Below, piece after piece: positions 42,891 through 52,734 of a stretch of 64,000 bases of DNA (positions are counted from its first letter, which is position 1; the number at the start of each line of letters is the position of its first letter). The stretch is from Phyto melanocephala (taxonomy: Eukaryota > Arthropoda > Insecta > Diptera > Rhinophoridae). The stretch lies in contig OW799233.1 of the NCBI GenBank assembly GCA_941918925.1, forward strand, positions 79,487,797 through 79,551,796, given 5' to 3'. The notes below the pieces were generated by a model that saw only the letters and a program-made list of their open reading frames with translations, searched no databases and was not told where the DNA came from. Position numbers and translations under genes: made by a program.

Positions 42891-43298
42891 AGTGTACCTC
42901 ACAAGTGTCTACTGCACACACCTTGCCCATTTTGAAATTCATACATACAATCCAAATTAAAGAAGGGTATACAATAGATCAAATAACTGCATTAACCCAC
43001 ATTCACTAGAATATAGGACAAGTATGCATGGAAATGAATACATGTTACTCAATCAGAATGCAAACAAACCACATTGAGTGTTTTGATGTAAATGAGTACA
43101 TTTACAAATACCAACATTCTGATTGGCTAGTACAATTACAGAGAGAGTAAATCTTGATATATCCATGGTACCGATAAAGACAAATAGAACTTTGTCAATA
43201 ATTATAATAAGTTAGAAAGGCTAAGAATTAATTTCAAACTTTGTATAAAAGAACAAATAAAATTAAATAAAATCAGACTTGAAATTACAATACTAATT
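42891..43298 (+). repeat. gypsy-like LTR 1 (plus orientation)
   Basis: Begins AGTGTACCTCACAAGTGTC and ends ATACTAATT; a TGG-type primer site is expected next (here CGGCAAC, in the other copy TGGCAACAGCC). AGTG...AATT ends are those of 17.6/297-type LTRs. A TATAAAAG at 43244-43251 may be its promoter. Confidence 0.8.
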
Positions 43299-43412
43299 CG
43301 GCAACAACCTGCCTTGTGTTTTAATCAAAAGTCTCAAAAACAATTCGGCAGTTCCTTTGAACGCCTTGAAAATCAGCTGAAACACTGACAGCTACGAAAA
43401 ATAACCATCCAC
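43299..43412 (+). other. gypsy-like leader, copy 1
   Basis: Matches, inverted, 44758-44863. Both copies stop being alike after AAAAATAACCA, so rearrangement occurred at that point in one of them. Confidence 0.65.
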
Positions 43413-43775
43413 ACAGTGACGGCGTACGTGGACTGGACGAGTAATACAACCGGCCCATGTCATAGGCACCGGAGGGGAGCTGTTAACGACTAGTCCTCTT
43501 TATCCACTAACTAGCCATTCAGGTTCTCGGCACTGCTTCCTACCACCTTAACCTTACAAGTGGGGGAGAGGGAGGAGGAGTAAGAGGAGGTTAAGGAAAA
43601 GGGAGAATAGGATGGGATTGGATAACCTTTTGTTATGACCGCTTTTAGCACATGCCTCATTGACCGACTTCGAGTAGCGAGATACGAGTATCTCGTCTAC
43701 TAAAAATCAGCCCCTGAGATAGGTACCACAGCTGTCACTTAAGCCACCACATCGCGGCAAGATCGTTATCCAGGT
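43413..43775. other. Unassigned GC-richer segment between opposing gypsy pieces
   Basis: About 360 bases with CGGCCCATGTCATAGGCACC, a purine tract GAGGGAGGAGGAGTAAGAGG and CGAGATACGAGTATCTCG (an inverted repeat). Base composition differs from its surroundings. Possibly a UTR of another retroelement; not recognised. Confidence 0.4.
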
Positions 43776-44029
43776 GGTGGTGTGAGTGGGGTAGTCTGTA
43801 GTTTTTTATATACACCGGAGTATCATCTGAAGTTGTTAAGGTTTGTTTATAAAAATTGTTTAAAGTAAATTTTTCATTCTCTAAATGAAATACATCTTGA
43901 TATTTTCTGAATATTTTCATTAATTCTGATTTTGCACATTCATCAGTTTTATCTAATTGCAAGTCATTTAGAATTTGTTGAAAACGTTCGTCACTGCTTA
44001 TGTTTGTGTAACTTAATACGTCATAATTT
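43776..44029 (-). pseudogene. gypsy-like pol fragment (just before RT)
   Basis: Minus-strand frame DERFQQILNDLQLDK, IFRKYQDVFHLENEKF, DDTPVYIKNYRLPHSH is the segment that precedes RT in gypsy pol. It ends at PHSH, the same residues at which the plus-strand pol of 38558 begins, so the two fragments are complementary halves of one pol now in opposite orientation 5 kb apart. Confidence 0.75.
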
Positions 44030-44089
44030 TTAAGTGGGTAATGTAATTAAAGCAATAATTACTAAGATTTTTGTTACTTTGGACAACAT
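44030..44089 (-). pseudogene. 19-codon hydrophobic leader-like frame
   Basis: ATG at 44089, MLSKVTKILVIIALITLPT then TAA. It resembles a signal peptide. It ends where pol sequence begins, so it may be the start of another gypsy ORF cut by a deletion. Confidence 0.3.
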
Positions 44090-44221
44090 TGATAATTAAT
44101 TGTGCAGCGAAAATTTTTGTTTTTTTACTGTATTTTACTTCACGTTTAGTTAAATTATTAGTAGTATTGGGAACAATTATTCTTATAAATTGAATTAAAT
44201 TTTATTTTTATATATATATTT

Positions 44222-44476
44222 TTACTGCCTGTTATTAACTATTGCATACATTAGTCTTATGATGTAGGCAATTACTAATAAAGCTAATGTGATTATCATT
44301 ATTATTTCAAAAATGTTCAAGCCCTCTTCTTTATATTCATTTTGTATTCTTATAGTATTAATATATTCTATAATATGTTGATTGTTCCGTTCATCTTTCC
44401 GATTTCCATTCTTCCTTACCTCGTATCCTGCAAAAACTAGTGGAATTGCCTTTAGAATGTTTTTCCACCACGTCAT
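44222..44476 (-). CDS. 84-residue small membrane protein in the LTR element leader
   Basis: ATG at 44476 gives MTWWKNILKAIPLVFAGYEV, a polar middle, and a C-terminal hydrophobic segment (about residues 55-77, IFEIIMIITLALLVIAYIIR) predicted as one transmembrane helix. It is the first ATG frame after the minus-oriented LTR and leader. Gag and protease do not follow; the next recognisable part is pol at 44029. I do not recognise the family. It may be a small accessory ORF of this LTR element group. Confidence 0.5.
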   Translation of the reverse strand: MTWWKNILKAIPLVFAGYEVRKNGNRKDERNNQHIIEYINTIRIQNEYKEEGLNIFEIIMIITLALLVIAYIIRLMYAIVNNRQ

Positions 44477-44863
44477 ATTGAAAAATTTCTTTATAATTTA
44501 TGTTTCTTTCTATATATAAGCTGCTATTATGGTTCGTAAGGAGGTGCTGCATAACCTGTTGGTTAAGACTCGTACTCTTCTTTTTGTTTGCTTTCTAGGT
44601 ACGCCGACCAATGTGCAAAGATCTCATCTATTTCTGTGGACATTTGTTATAGGTCCTAGTTTAATGTTTGCCAATTGTCAGATTTGGAAGATTTGGCAGG
44701 ATCGCCATGTAATGGTTTTTCTTGTGTAGTGTTGTATAAGTTCCCTATAGCCCTTGGTTATTTTTCGTAGCTGTCAAGGTTTTAGCTGAATTGCAAGGCG
44801 TTCAAAGGAACTGCCGAATTGTTTTTGAGACTTTTGATTAAAACACAAGGCAGGCTGTTGCCA
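44477..44863 (-). other. gypsy-like leader, copy 2
   Basis: From the LTR end (primer-site-like TGGCAACAGCC) to the small ORF. Contains the 38-bp block 44708-44745 found also at 36992-37029. Confidence 0.6.
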
Positions 44864-45236
44864 AATTAGTATTGTAATTTCAAGTCTGATTTTATTTAAT
44901 TTTATTTGTTTCTAACTTATTATACTTATTGACAAATTTCTATTTGTCTTTATCGGTACCATGGATGTATCAAGATTTACTCTCTCTGTAATTGTACTAG
45001 CCAATCAGAATGTTGGTATTTGTAAATGTACTCATTTACATCAAAACACGCAATGTGGTTTGTTTGCATTCTGATTGAGTAACATGTATTCATTTCCATG
45101 CATACTTGTCCTATATTCTAGTGAATGTGGGTTAATGCAGTTATTTGATCTATTATATACCCTACTTTAATTTGGATTGTATGTATGAATTTCAGAGTGG
45201 GCAAGGTGTGTGCAGTAGACACTTGTGAGGTACACT
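44864..45236 (-). repeat. gypsy-like LTR 2 (minus orientation)
   Basis: Inverse of LTR 1 over its whole length but about 35 bases shorter: it lacks the segment with TATAAAAG (near GGCTAAGAATTAATTTC). The opposing orientation of the two LTRs is abnormal for one provirus. Confidence 0.8.
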
Positions 45237-45426
45237 ACACTCTTACTATTACGTCTTACTAAGAAGCAGCAGAATAAGCAAAAACAATTGAAATGATTTG
45301 TGTATTAATGTAAGCGAAAACAATTGAAGAGCTTACTCTTATTCCTTACAAGGAAGCAGGTTGTACCCAATTCTATACAAGTTTAGCCGAGCTTTTGCCG
45401 AAAATCCAGATGGTTTAAATTATATC
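45237..45426. other. Short unassigned stretch
   Basis: No gene seen. Contains CTTACAAGGAAGCAGGTTG-like words similar to those near 51250. Confidence 0.4.
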
Positions 45427-46167
45427 TTCTTCTATATATATAAAAGTGAAACTCTGTGTGTGTGTGTGTGTGTGTGTTAGCTATAGACTCCGAAACTGTA
45501 AAACCGATCGGGCTCAAACTTGGGTAAGTTGATGTACACATACCAGGGAGTGTTTATGGGTGAAAAAAAGTGGGCGGAGCCACGCCCATAAAAAATTAGT
45601 TATCAGTTTTAGCTACTTGCACTTGACCGATTTTTCTGAAACTTTGCACACATATCGAGCTGTCATGACTAAATAATTTCGTGATAAGAAAAGTGGGCGG
45701 GGCCACGCACCTAAAAAAGTTTTAATTTTGAGGTACTTGCACTGGACCGATTTTTCTGAAACTTTGCACACATATTGAGCTGTCATGGCTTAATAATTTC
45801 GTGATTGAAAAAGTGGGCGGGGCCACGCCCATAAAAAATTAGTTATCAGTTTTAGCTACTTGCACTGGACCGAATTTTCTGAAACTTTGCGAAAATATTG
45901 AGCTGTCACGACTTTACACTTTCGTCATTAGAAAAGTGGGCAGTGCCACGCCCATTAAAAAATAGGTATCATTTTGGGGTACTTGCACTGGACCGATTTT
46001 TCTGAAACTTTGCACACATATCGAGCTGTCATGACTATACAGTTTCGTAATTAGAAAAGTGGGCAGTGCCTCGCTCATAAAGAAAAAGTTATGATATTCG
46101 ATTAAAATTTAGAATGCGATTAAAATTCATGAAGGGGCGTAGCAACGCGCGTCGGGATTGGCTAGTA
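45427..46167 (+). mobile_element. Helentron-like element 1 with ~120-bp GGGCGGGGCCACGCCC tandem units
   Basis: Starts CTATATATATAAAAGTGAAA, followed by (GT)n and TTAGCTATAGACTCCGAAAC, has five ~120-bp units (AGTGGGCGGGGCCACGC ... TTTCTGAAACTTTGCACAC ... GAGCTGTCATGAC) and ends GGCGTAGCAACGCGCG-type with GATTGGCTAGTAA. CTAG-type end with a preceding hairpin suits Helitron/Helentron elements. Confidence 0.65.
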
Positions 46168-46371
46168 ATAAATAAATGTTAGTCGTCAAATTGCATTTGA
46201 CCAGATAACACGTGTTCTCTGTTTATATTTAGTGTTCGCTTTTTTTTTTTTTAATATTTGTTTTTGTGCGTGTACAGTTTCTTTTGTGTTTATTTTTTAA
46301 TTTGTATAAAAATTAACGGCGTTTTGTCTTTGATTTTTTTTATTATGTCTTTGTTTTGCTAAAAAATATTA

Positions 46372-47070
46372 CATCTATATATATAAAAGTGAAACTCTGT
46401 GTGTGTGTGTGTGTTAGCTATAGACTCCGAAACTGTAAAACCGATCGGGCTCAAACTTTGGTAAGTTGTTGTACACATACCAGGGAGTGTTTATGGGTGG
46501 AAAAAAGTGGGCGGGGCCACGCCCATAAAAAATTAGTTATCATTTTAAGCTACTTGCACATGACCGAAATTGCTGAAACTTTGCACACATATCGAGCTCT
46601 CATGACTAAATAATTTCGTGATTAAAAAAGTGGGCGGGGCCACGCCCATAAAAATTTTTTGATTTTGAGGTACTTGCAATGGACGGATTTTACTGAAACT
46701 TTGCACACATATTGGGCTGTCATGACTTTATAATTTTGTGATTAGAAAAGTGGGCAGGGCCACGCCCATAAAAAAAAGTTATAAGTTTGAGGTACTTGCA
46801 CTGGACCGATTTTTCTGAAACTTTGCACACACACTAAGCTGTCATGACTTTACAATTTCGTGATTAGAAAAGTGGGCAGTGCCACGCCCATAAAAAATAG
46901 GTATTATTTTGAGGTACTTGCACTGGACCGATTATTCTGAAACTTTGCACACATATTGAGCTGTTAGGACTTTACAATTTCGTGGTTAGAAAAGTGGGCA
47001 GGGCCACGCCTATAAAAACAATTATAATTTTGAGGTACTTGCACTGGTCCGATTTTTCTGAAACAGTTGC
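46372..47070 (+). mobile_element. Helentron-like element 2, 3' end replaced by Harbinger
   Basis: Same start (TATATATATAAAAGTGAAAC, (GT)n) and the same ~120-bp units, six of them. The last unit breaks off at TTTTTCTGAAAC and Harbinger sequence follows directly. The CTAG end is missing. Confidence 0.65.
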
Positions 47071-47078
47071 TAATCAAA

Positions 47079-48348
47079 ATAATATAATGGGCGTTCTAGA
47101 ACTAAAAAAAAAGTTTGATGGGCTAAAAGGTACATTTAGTATAAAATTTCCCTCCACGTCAGAATATGATGCAATAAAGCAAAAGTAAGTTATAGCCTCC
47201 ATATTATAGTAATATTTATTCATGTTTGTATTACCTACATATTTGATTTATTAATTCAAATAGTAATACAAAGCCATTAAAATGTAAAATAATAATTTTT
47301 AAATAGGTTTTACCAAGAGACAGGCTTTCCGGGAATAATTGGTGCTATAGACTGCACATATGTCCGAATAAATAAAAAGGCCAAAGAAAGAAGTCGAAAG
47401 CTGTTATTTCAATCGCAAGGGATATCATTCGAAAAATGTTCAACTGGTAAATTTTTTAATAGTAGAGTTCACACCACATTTAGAAGTTGTAATTCCGTAA
47501 AGTCTTATATATTTTGTTATTGTAAAATTGACAAAAAATTTACCGACAACCATTAAATATTCGACGTAAACTCAGCTATACTTTTTATAAAATTTCCTTT
47601 ATTCATTTATTAGATATGCGATTTTAACTTAAAAATTTTAAGCGGATTTGCAAGGTTTGGAGGAGCTTCTCACGACTCTTATATATGGGAAGCATCTTAT
47701 ATAAACTGCATGTTGCAGCAACGTCATGAAATGAGTGATCAATCTTGACTTCTAGGTAATTACAACTGTTTTTGAGGTAATTTGAGGTGTAATTAGTTTC
47801 AGTGGCGGTACACTAATTTGACAAATATTTTGATATGCATAAGTACATGTTTGCATTTTTTCATGATCATCACTAAATCCAAAAGCATGTTTAAATTCAG
47901 CTCCTCAAATTATCTTGTAAACAAATTTTAGTTGTGTACTTTCGTTATTATAGCTTTGTATTATATTATCTAATTTATAGGAGATTCCGGCTATCCTTTA
48001 CGTCCGTGGCTTATTACTCCATATCATTCAGCAACGAGTGATAGTGAACGAAATTTCAATACCATTCACGCAAAAGCAAGGAATTGTGTTGAACGTCTAA
48101 ATGGAGTTTTGAAGTCTGTATTTAGATGCTTACAGATAGGACTTCATACCACACCGCAGACTGCTGGAAAAATTATAAATGCGTGCACAGTTCTACATAA
48201 CTTTAGACTGGCGAATGGGTTAGTAGATGATTTTCCAGAACTTCCTGATGTCTCTTATACTCTGTAGGACGTAGAAGAGGAAACTGGAGAGCCGTTACGC
48301 CAAGCAACACTCTTAAGAAATATATTAAAGGAAATATTAAGCCGATAG
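47079..48348 (+). pseudogene. HARBI1-like transposase, four exons, broken
   Basis: Exons 47079-47184, 47307-47446, 47613-47755 and 47981-48348 are joined by GT..AG introns. Exon 2 has FPGIIGAIDCTYV (first Asp) and, after a one-base shift, YFNRKGYHSKNVQL. Exon 3 has ICDFNLKIL (second Asp) and RFGGASHDSYIW. Exon 4 begins GDSGYPLRPWLITPY and has CVERLNGVLKS (catalytic Glu) and ACTVLHNF. Breaks: frameshift near 47400, TGA at about 47747 just before GDSGY where Trp is usual, TAG at 48265. It nicks and joins DNA at TWA-type sites when intact. Confidence 0.8.
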
Positions 48349-48621
48349 GCTGTACAAATATGTTTTGGTTTTAGATAGTTTATTAAAAAGTTATAATAAA
48401 TATTACTTAAACAAAAACAAAAATATTTCATTTAAATAAATAATGCACTCAATAATTGCACATTTTTAATATTAGTTAGGCAAAACAAAAAATAAATAAT
48501 TCAACTTTAACATATATATACTTATGTAAAAAAATTTAACATTATATTAAAAAATATGTTTTACTGATTACACAAAACTAGGCATATTGTTTAACACATT
48601 TTCTATCGACGCTATTTTTTT

Positions 48622-49083
48622 TTAAATTATTTCGTTTTGTGTTTCAATTTTATTTAATTTTTCTAAAACATTTTGTGTCATTAGTCTTGCTTCTTCTAAG
48701 GATTCCCTGTACTTAGAAGTACTTTTTAATATTTCAGGGTTCGAAACTTTATTTTTTTTTGCTGGGGAAGGTAGATTTTCCTCATCCAAAATTTCAATTG
48801 AAAACAATGATTGCTGTAATGAATAAAAATTATTTAAAACTTTTTAACGCAAAGAAATATAAAAGTATTTAGATACCTCAAGCATTTGATTATCTCCGAT
48901 TCCTGACTCTGGGGTTCTGGAATCACCATCAACGGCGTCAGAAGTAATAATTTTTAAAATTTGTTCCTCGAAATTTTAAATCTCGAGGAATGTCACTACC
49001 GGAACCGCCTCCAGTTTTATTCATAAAAGACCGTCTGGAATTTACCTGCTTTCTTACACTGGCTTTTAAATCTGTCCAACACT
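48622..49083 (-). pseudogene. Myb/SANT-like Harbinger partner protein, two exons
   Basis: Exon from 49082 reads CWTDLKASVRKQVNSRR and FMNKTGGGSGSDIP, the end of a SANT/Myb-like DNA-binding domain as carried by Harbinger second ORFs. A small duplication near 48965-48985 (TCGAGGAA/CTCGAAATTT) shifts the frame, then ESGIGDNQMLE ends at donor GAG/GTATCT (48877). A ~60-bp intron leads to an exon ending at 48622 with a coiled-coil-like tail (YRESLEEARLMTQNVLEKLN). The partner normally helps nuclear import and end recognition. Confidence 0.65.
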
Positions 49084-50334
49084 AAAAATATAGATTACAT
49101 TATAAACGTTCTAATTCATAAAAATTATATTATATTTATTAAAGGCTTATTTGACAGATGTTTTACAGAAATTTGTCAAAAAAAGCCTGATGATTTCAAA
49201 TAAGGTGAGACTGAAAATGTTATGGGCGACCAAGAAGTGCTTTTTCGTATTTTAAAGACATTTTTTATTTATGAATATATAACTAAAACAGTTGTTGCTA
49301 TGTTAGTTTATCAGCAGATGGATTTATGGATGTAGAACCAATTTGCATAAAAAAGTCGATTTCTAAAAAAACGTAACATACGATAATTTTGCGAACAGGG
49401 GTCGATATGGAAAAACCGCCTGCTGAAATAATAAAAAACCGGTTGGTGTTGTTTCTTTACATGATTTGTATAAGATATTTGCATGATTTTGCATTCATTT
49501 GGAAGCACATTAGTTAGGAAAAATTATTACGCATTTTGGGAACAAGCATTTTGAATACAAAGCATATTACTGAATATTTATTCGGCTTGCCATATTTTTA
49601 ATAGCTACCACCAATTTTATCCACTTTTATAGATCAAAATTTATTATTTTGTTATTAAAGTAATTACTATGTAATAATCTCTTCTACTAAAATATGTATT
49701 AATTTCTTTGTAAAACTTCGATTTGCTATTAATTTATTTTCTATCAATAGTTGCTTTATTTTACAAACGTGAGATCATTTTTTATATGTATATAAAAATA
49801 ATACTATTTTGTTCATTAAACAGGAAGCTATGTATGTGATATTTCATCATCATAACTTATTTCGTAATATGTAGATTTGTGCTACTTTTAGGGAAAGATA
49901 TTTTTTTCAGAATATATACTTTCGAAATTTCATAACTATACGTCAATGCGTTTAGACACAATTGCATTTTATTCGATTTTTCTAAATGATAACAAATATA
50001 TGATATTAATATTTATACATACATACTTATGTATGCATTAATAATATAAAAAACATTTAAGCTTTACCTTTTCCATGTTTTTGTCACTAATTTTATACTT
50101 TTGATATTTTTTGGCTCAACGTATTTGCAATCTCGCGGTCTTTTTGTTTGTGACTTATTTTTACAGTTCAAAGTGAGAAGTTCTCGCCTGAAAACTTTAC
50201 AGAAACACTTTTTATATCGCTTACGAGTATTTTTCTTACGTGACATGTATTTCTCACATGAATAGTTACAGAAACAGTACAGTGAGAAAAAACAGCTGTT
50301 TGTCTCGATTTACTGTATTTCTGTACCAATTTAC
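49084..50334. other. AT-rich stretch with a DINE-like fragment
   Basis: 49880-49985 matches part of the DINE-like repeat on the minus strand (words CTTTCGAAATTTCATAACT and GCGTTTAGACACAATTGC). A minus-strand basic frame at 50246-50064 ends near a donor-like AAAAGGTAAAG, without recognisable domain. Otherwise nothing seen. Confidence 0.4.
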
Positions 50335-51008
50335 ATGTTTCAAGTGAAAAGTTTCTCGCAGCGAGAGTTACAGAACATGGGCACAGGTCTTGCTTCCACT
50401 AAATATTCTAATTTATTTCCTGTTCAATCAGAGGCCGAATTAAAAGAAATTGAAGACGATGTAAATGATGAAACAAATTTAGCAATGGTAAGAAAGCTAA
50501 TGTTGTTTAATATTGATTATTTAGTATTACTTTTTTTTATTTCTAATAATATTTAGGTTTAGGATTTAACAAAGCTCTTGTAAATATAATAGATATAAAA
50601 ACTTTGCTTGATTTTAATGTGGATGGAAAGCAAGACAAAAAACGGCTATTAGACTTTCCTAAGTTTGTAAATGCAATTTATGGTAAGTTTTGTGTTGTAC
50701 GTCTAATAAGTTTAAACGTTTTTTTATAATAACCTTTTTTATTTATTGCAGAAGCACTAAAAGTGGATGGTCTTTCTAAAAGAAAGTTTCTAATTGATTT
50801 ACGTATAGCACTTAGATTAAATAAAAATCGTTACTACAAGAAAAAGTGCTTAAACAAACAAAGTAAAGCCGACAACGCCTTTTTTAATAATGAAGATGAA
50901 TCAAACTCGAAAAATATTGCTCCAGGTTGTAAATTTCAAATAAAAAATAAAACATTTAAAAATATAAAAATTACATTATTATTTAATATATTCTTAATAT
51001 GCATATAG
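50335..51008 (+). pseudogene. DUF4806-like domain protein, three exons, probably frameshifted
   Basis: Exon to 50487 reads FPVQSEAELKEIEDDVNDE and ends ATG/GTAAGA. The second block (GFNKALVNIIDI, LLDFPKFVNAIY) ends TATG/GTAAGT at 50682, and the third (50752-51008) starts after TTGCAG and joins in frame as EALKVDGLSKRKF. The FPxxxEEELxxLE start followed by a K-rich end is how I know DUF4806 domains, found in insect and repeat-associated proteins. The exon 1 to exon 2 junction does not keep frame, suggesting a frameshift or a different donor. No initiating exon seen. It may belong to a transposon. Confidence 0.5.
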
Positions 51009-51246
51009 AAGAACTTTATGTAAGCAAATAAAGTAATAGCCTGACATCAGCAATGATTTCACAAAATCATAAGAGGCATGAAAGAAGCACTTCTTGTAAG
51101 TAATACGGTTGCAATTTTTGACATGAATGAAATGTGTGCTTAATGAAAGCATTTACATCACAGCTGAATGTAAGCAGTGAAAAAGCACTTATTTTATCAA
51201 AAGGTAATGCTTCAAAGTGGGAATTCGCTATTAAAAAATCATGCCT
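51009..51246. other. Sequence rich in AAGCACTT and AAGCAG words
   Basis: Repeated GAAAGAAGCACTTCTTG, GTAAGCAGTGAAAAAGCACTT words precede the palindrome at 51247. No gene. Confidence 0.35.
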
Positions 51247-51306
51247 CCTGTAAGCAGGTTTGTAAGGGGGAGTATAGCTTCTCTGCCTTACAAACCTGCT
51301 TACAGG
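51247..51306. repeat. Perfect 21-bp inverted repeat
   Basis: CCTGTAAGCAGGTTTGTAAG(G) at 51247-51267 and its exact inverse at 51286-51306, loop of 18 bases. It would form a strong hairpin if transcribed. Confidence 0.9.
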
Positions 51307-51657
51307 TAAGCTTAAATTTTTACTTGGATGTTAAAAAATGTACACAGTGGGAAAATTGTCCACACAAACACATTAAATAATGATTGAATTATCTCTTTCA
51401 CTCTGTTCTATATTAATAACATAAAAAACCGTTACAAATTATTTTTATTTAGTTTGAGGTTGATATAAAAGTAATGAAAAATGTTGCAAACTTGAATTCT
51501 TGAAAATCGTCAAAAACATAACATAAATCGTAAAATCGTCAACAAGTTATTTTTAGCACGTAGAATCGTAAAAATTACGATAAATCGTCAAATCTGGCAG
51601 CTATGTGTGTGAATGAAGCACAATAACGACGAAAATGTCACATCTATTATAGTTGAT

Positions 51658-51865
51658 CAAGGCATATTTATTCATCAGGTACTCTTGATTCGCCAGCTGA
51701 TTATTTTTTTCAACACTTATTTTTAATTTCAGCTGTCAAAATGCATAAATAAAAAACAATTTGCTCTCTTTTCTAATTTATTTCAAATGTCAAACTTCAT
51801 ATATAAAAAATATAAACAAAAAATTCTCTCCGAACTGCAATTACCTGATGAATAAATATGCCTTG
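51658..51865. mobile_element. MITE with CAAGGCATATTTATTCATC ends and 9-bp TSD
   Basis: 24-25-bp perfect terminal inverted repeats (to CAGGTA) and ATAGTTGAT duplicated at 51649-51657 and 51866-51874. 208 bp, non-coding. A 9-bp TSD fits Mutator-like elements, which is inference. Confidence 0.85.
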
Positions 51866-52078
51866 ATAGTTGATAAAGTTGTTTACTGTTTGTGCAAAGA
51901 AAGAACAAAAATAATCAAAGAATTAACATTTTTGTAAAACTCAGCAAAATAATAATAAAAAATTATTTCATAGTAAAAACGTTAAACCTTTGCAAAGAAT
52001 ATGGTGGGTAATAGTTCCTGCTGATAAACTCAACTTAAATATTTCAATATAGAGTCCTTTATTCTTGCAAAATCTTTA

Positions 52079-52734
52079 TTCATAGAGAAATTAAAAGAAT
52101 TTGAGATAAAACGTTATATGCGAGGTAGGCGTAAAAGTAGGCATGTCATTTTTATTTTCCGTTAGTGCAAACCCTTTGACCAAACAGCAATGTTTGCAAA
52201 AATTCAGAATCATACATCTAATTTTGTCAGTTTTATTACATTTTAAATTTTGAATATACCGAAAAATTCACTATGCGGTATAAATTTTGATCTATACCTC
52301 CTTTCCTATTCATAGATTTTGGTAATTTTCGCAGAAAAAATTTTTTTTGTACTCAGGAAATATACATTCGAAATTTCATGACTCTACGTTAATGCGTTTG
52401 GACACAATTGCATTTTGTTTGATGTTGGAAAGACACGGTTTTTTGACCTACTCTTGCATTACCAGCTATAACTCTCTACCTCATATACCGATTCAGCCCA
52501 TTTTCAATACCAAATATTTTGTATAAGAAATATTCTGGCAAAATTTGAGACCCCTAGCTTTTTCCGTCCGACCTCTATCGTGCTTTTAACAGATGGACGG
52601 ACATAGCTAGATCGTCATAAAATTAAACCCAATTCAGAATATAAAAACTTTACGGGGTCTAAATGGATATTTCGAAGTGTTACAAACACAATGAATATAC
52701 CCCCCACCATTTTTTTGTGGCGTGTATAAAAATT
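52079..52734 (-). mobile_element. Helentron/DINE-like repeat, minus copy
   Basis: Inverse of the 5' two-thirds of 53270-53905: start near 52734 (TATACACGCCACAAAAAAAT), GACGATCTAGCTATGTCCGT, TTTATACCGCATAGTG, ends in the GCCTACTTTTACGCC block near 52110. The (GTCY)n run is reduced to one unit. Confidence 0.65.

Larger units (their letters stand above)
38558..43298 (+). mobile_element. Ty3/gypsy-like element (17.6/297-type), 5' part lost, 3' LTR present
   Basis: Holds RT, RNase H, integrase, then a foreign insert (41310-42660), a polypurine tract and an LTR starting AGTGTACC at 42891. The sequence after the LTR is leader-like, so a second copy of the internal start follows the LTR, as in tandem arrays sharing one LTR. 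Described as a genomic relic; no complete envelope gene seen. Confidence 0.75.
47071..49083 (+). mobile_element. PIF/Harbinger transposon remnant with two converging genes
   Basis: A HARBI1-like transposase (plus) and a Myb/SANT-like gene (minus) converge, the usual two-gene set of Harbinger elements. The 5' exon(s) of the transposase are missing at the junction with Helentron-like element 2. TIRs not found. Confidence 0.75.
26601..51606. mobile_element. Possible old 25-kb insertion (paired inverted ends with 6-bp repeats)
   Basis: ACATAGCTGCCAGAT at 26601-26615 and its exact inverse at 51592-51606 are each flanked outside by GTGTGA (26595-26600 and 51607-51612). Inside both ends lie repeated ATCGTCAAA-type words. 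This is the arrangement of terminal inverted repeats with a 6-bp TSD. However, a 15-bp match alone can occur by chance at this scale, and most of the interior is clearly other nested elements, so it remains a hypothesis. Confidence 0.3.

Noticed and set aside
44030..44089. Signal peptide of a complete envelope gene
   Set aside because: Only 19 codons exist before a stop and pol sequence follows, so no envelope protein is encoded here.
45427..47070. CRISPR-like array
   Set aside because: Units of ~120 bp are contiguous and similar throughout, with no repeat-spacer alternation, and the genome is eukaryotic.
26601..51606. Firm call of a Maverick/Polinton
   Set aside because: 6-bp repeats would fit, but no polymerase B, capsid, protease or retroviral-type integrase genes are present and the ends do not start with AG.
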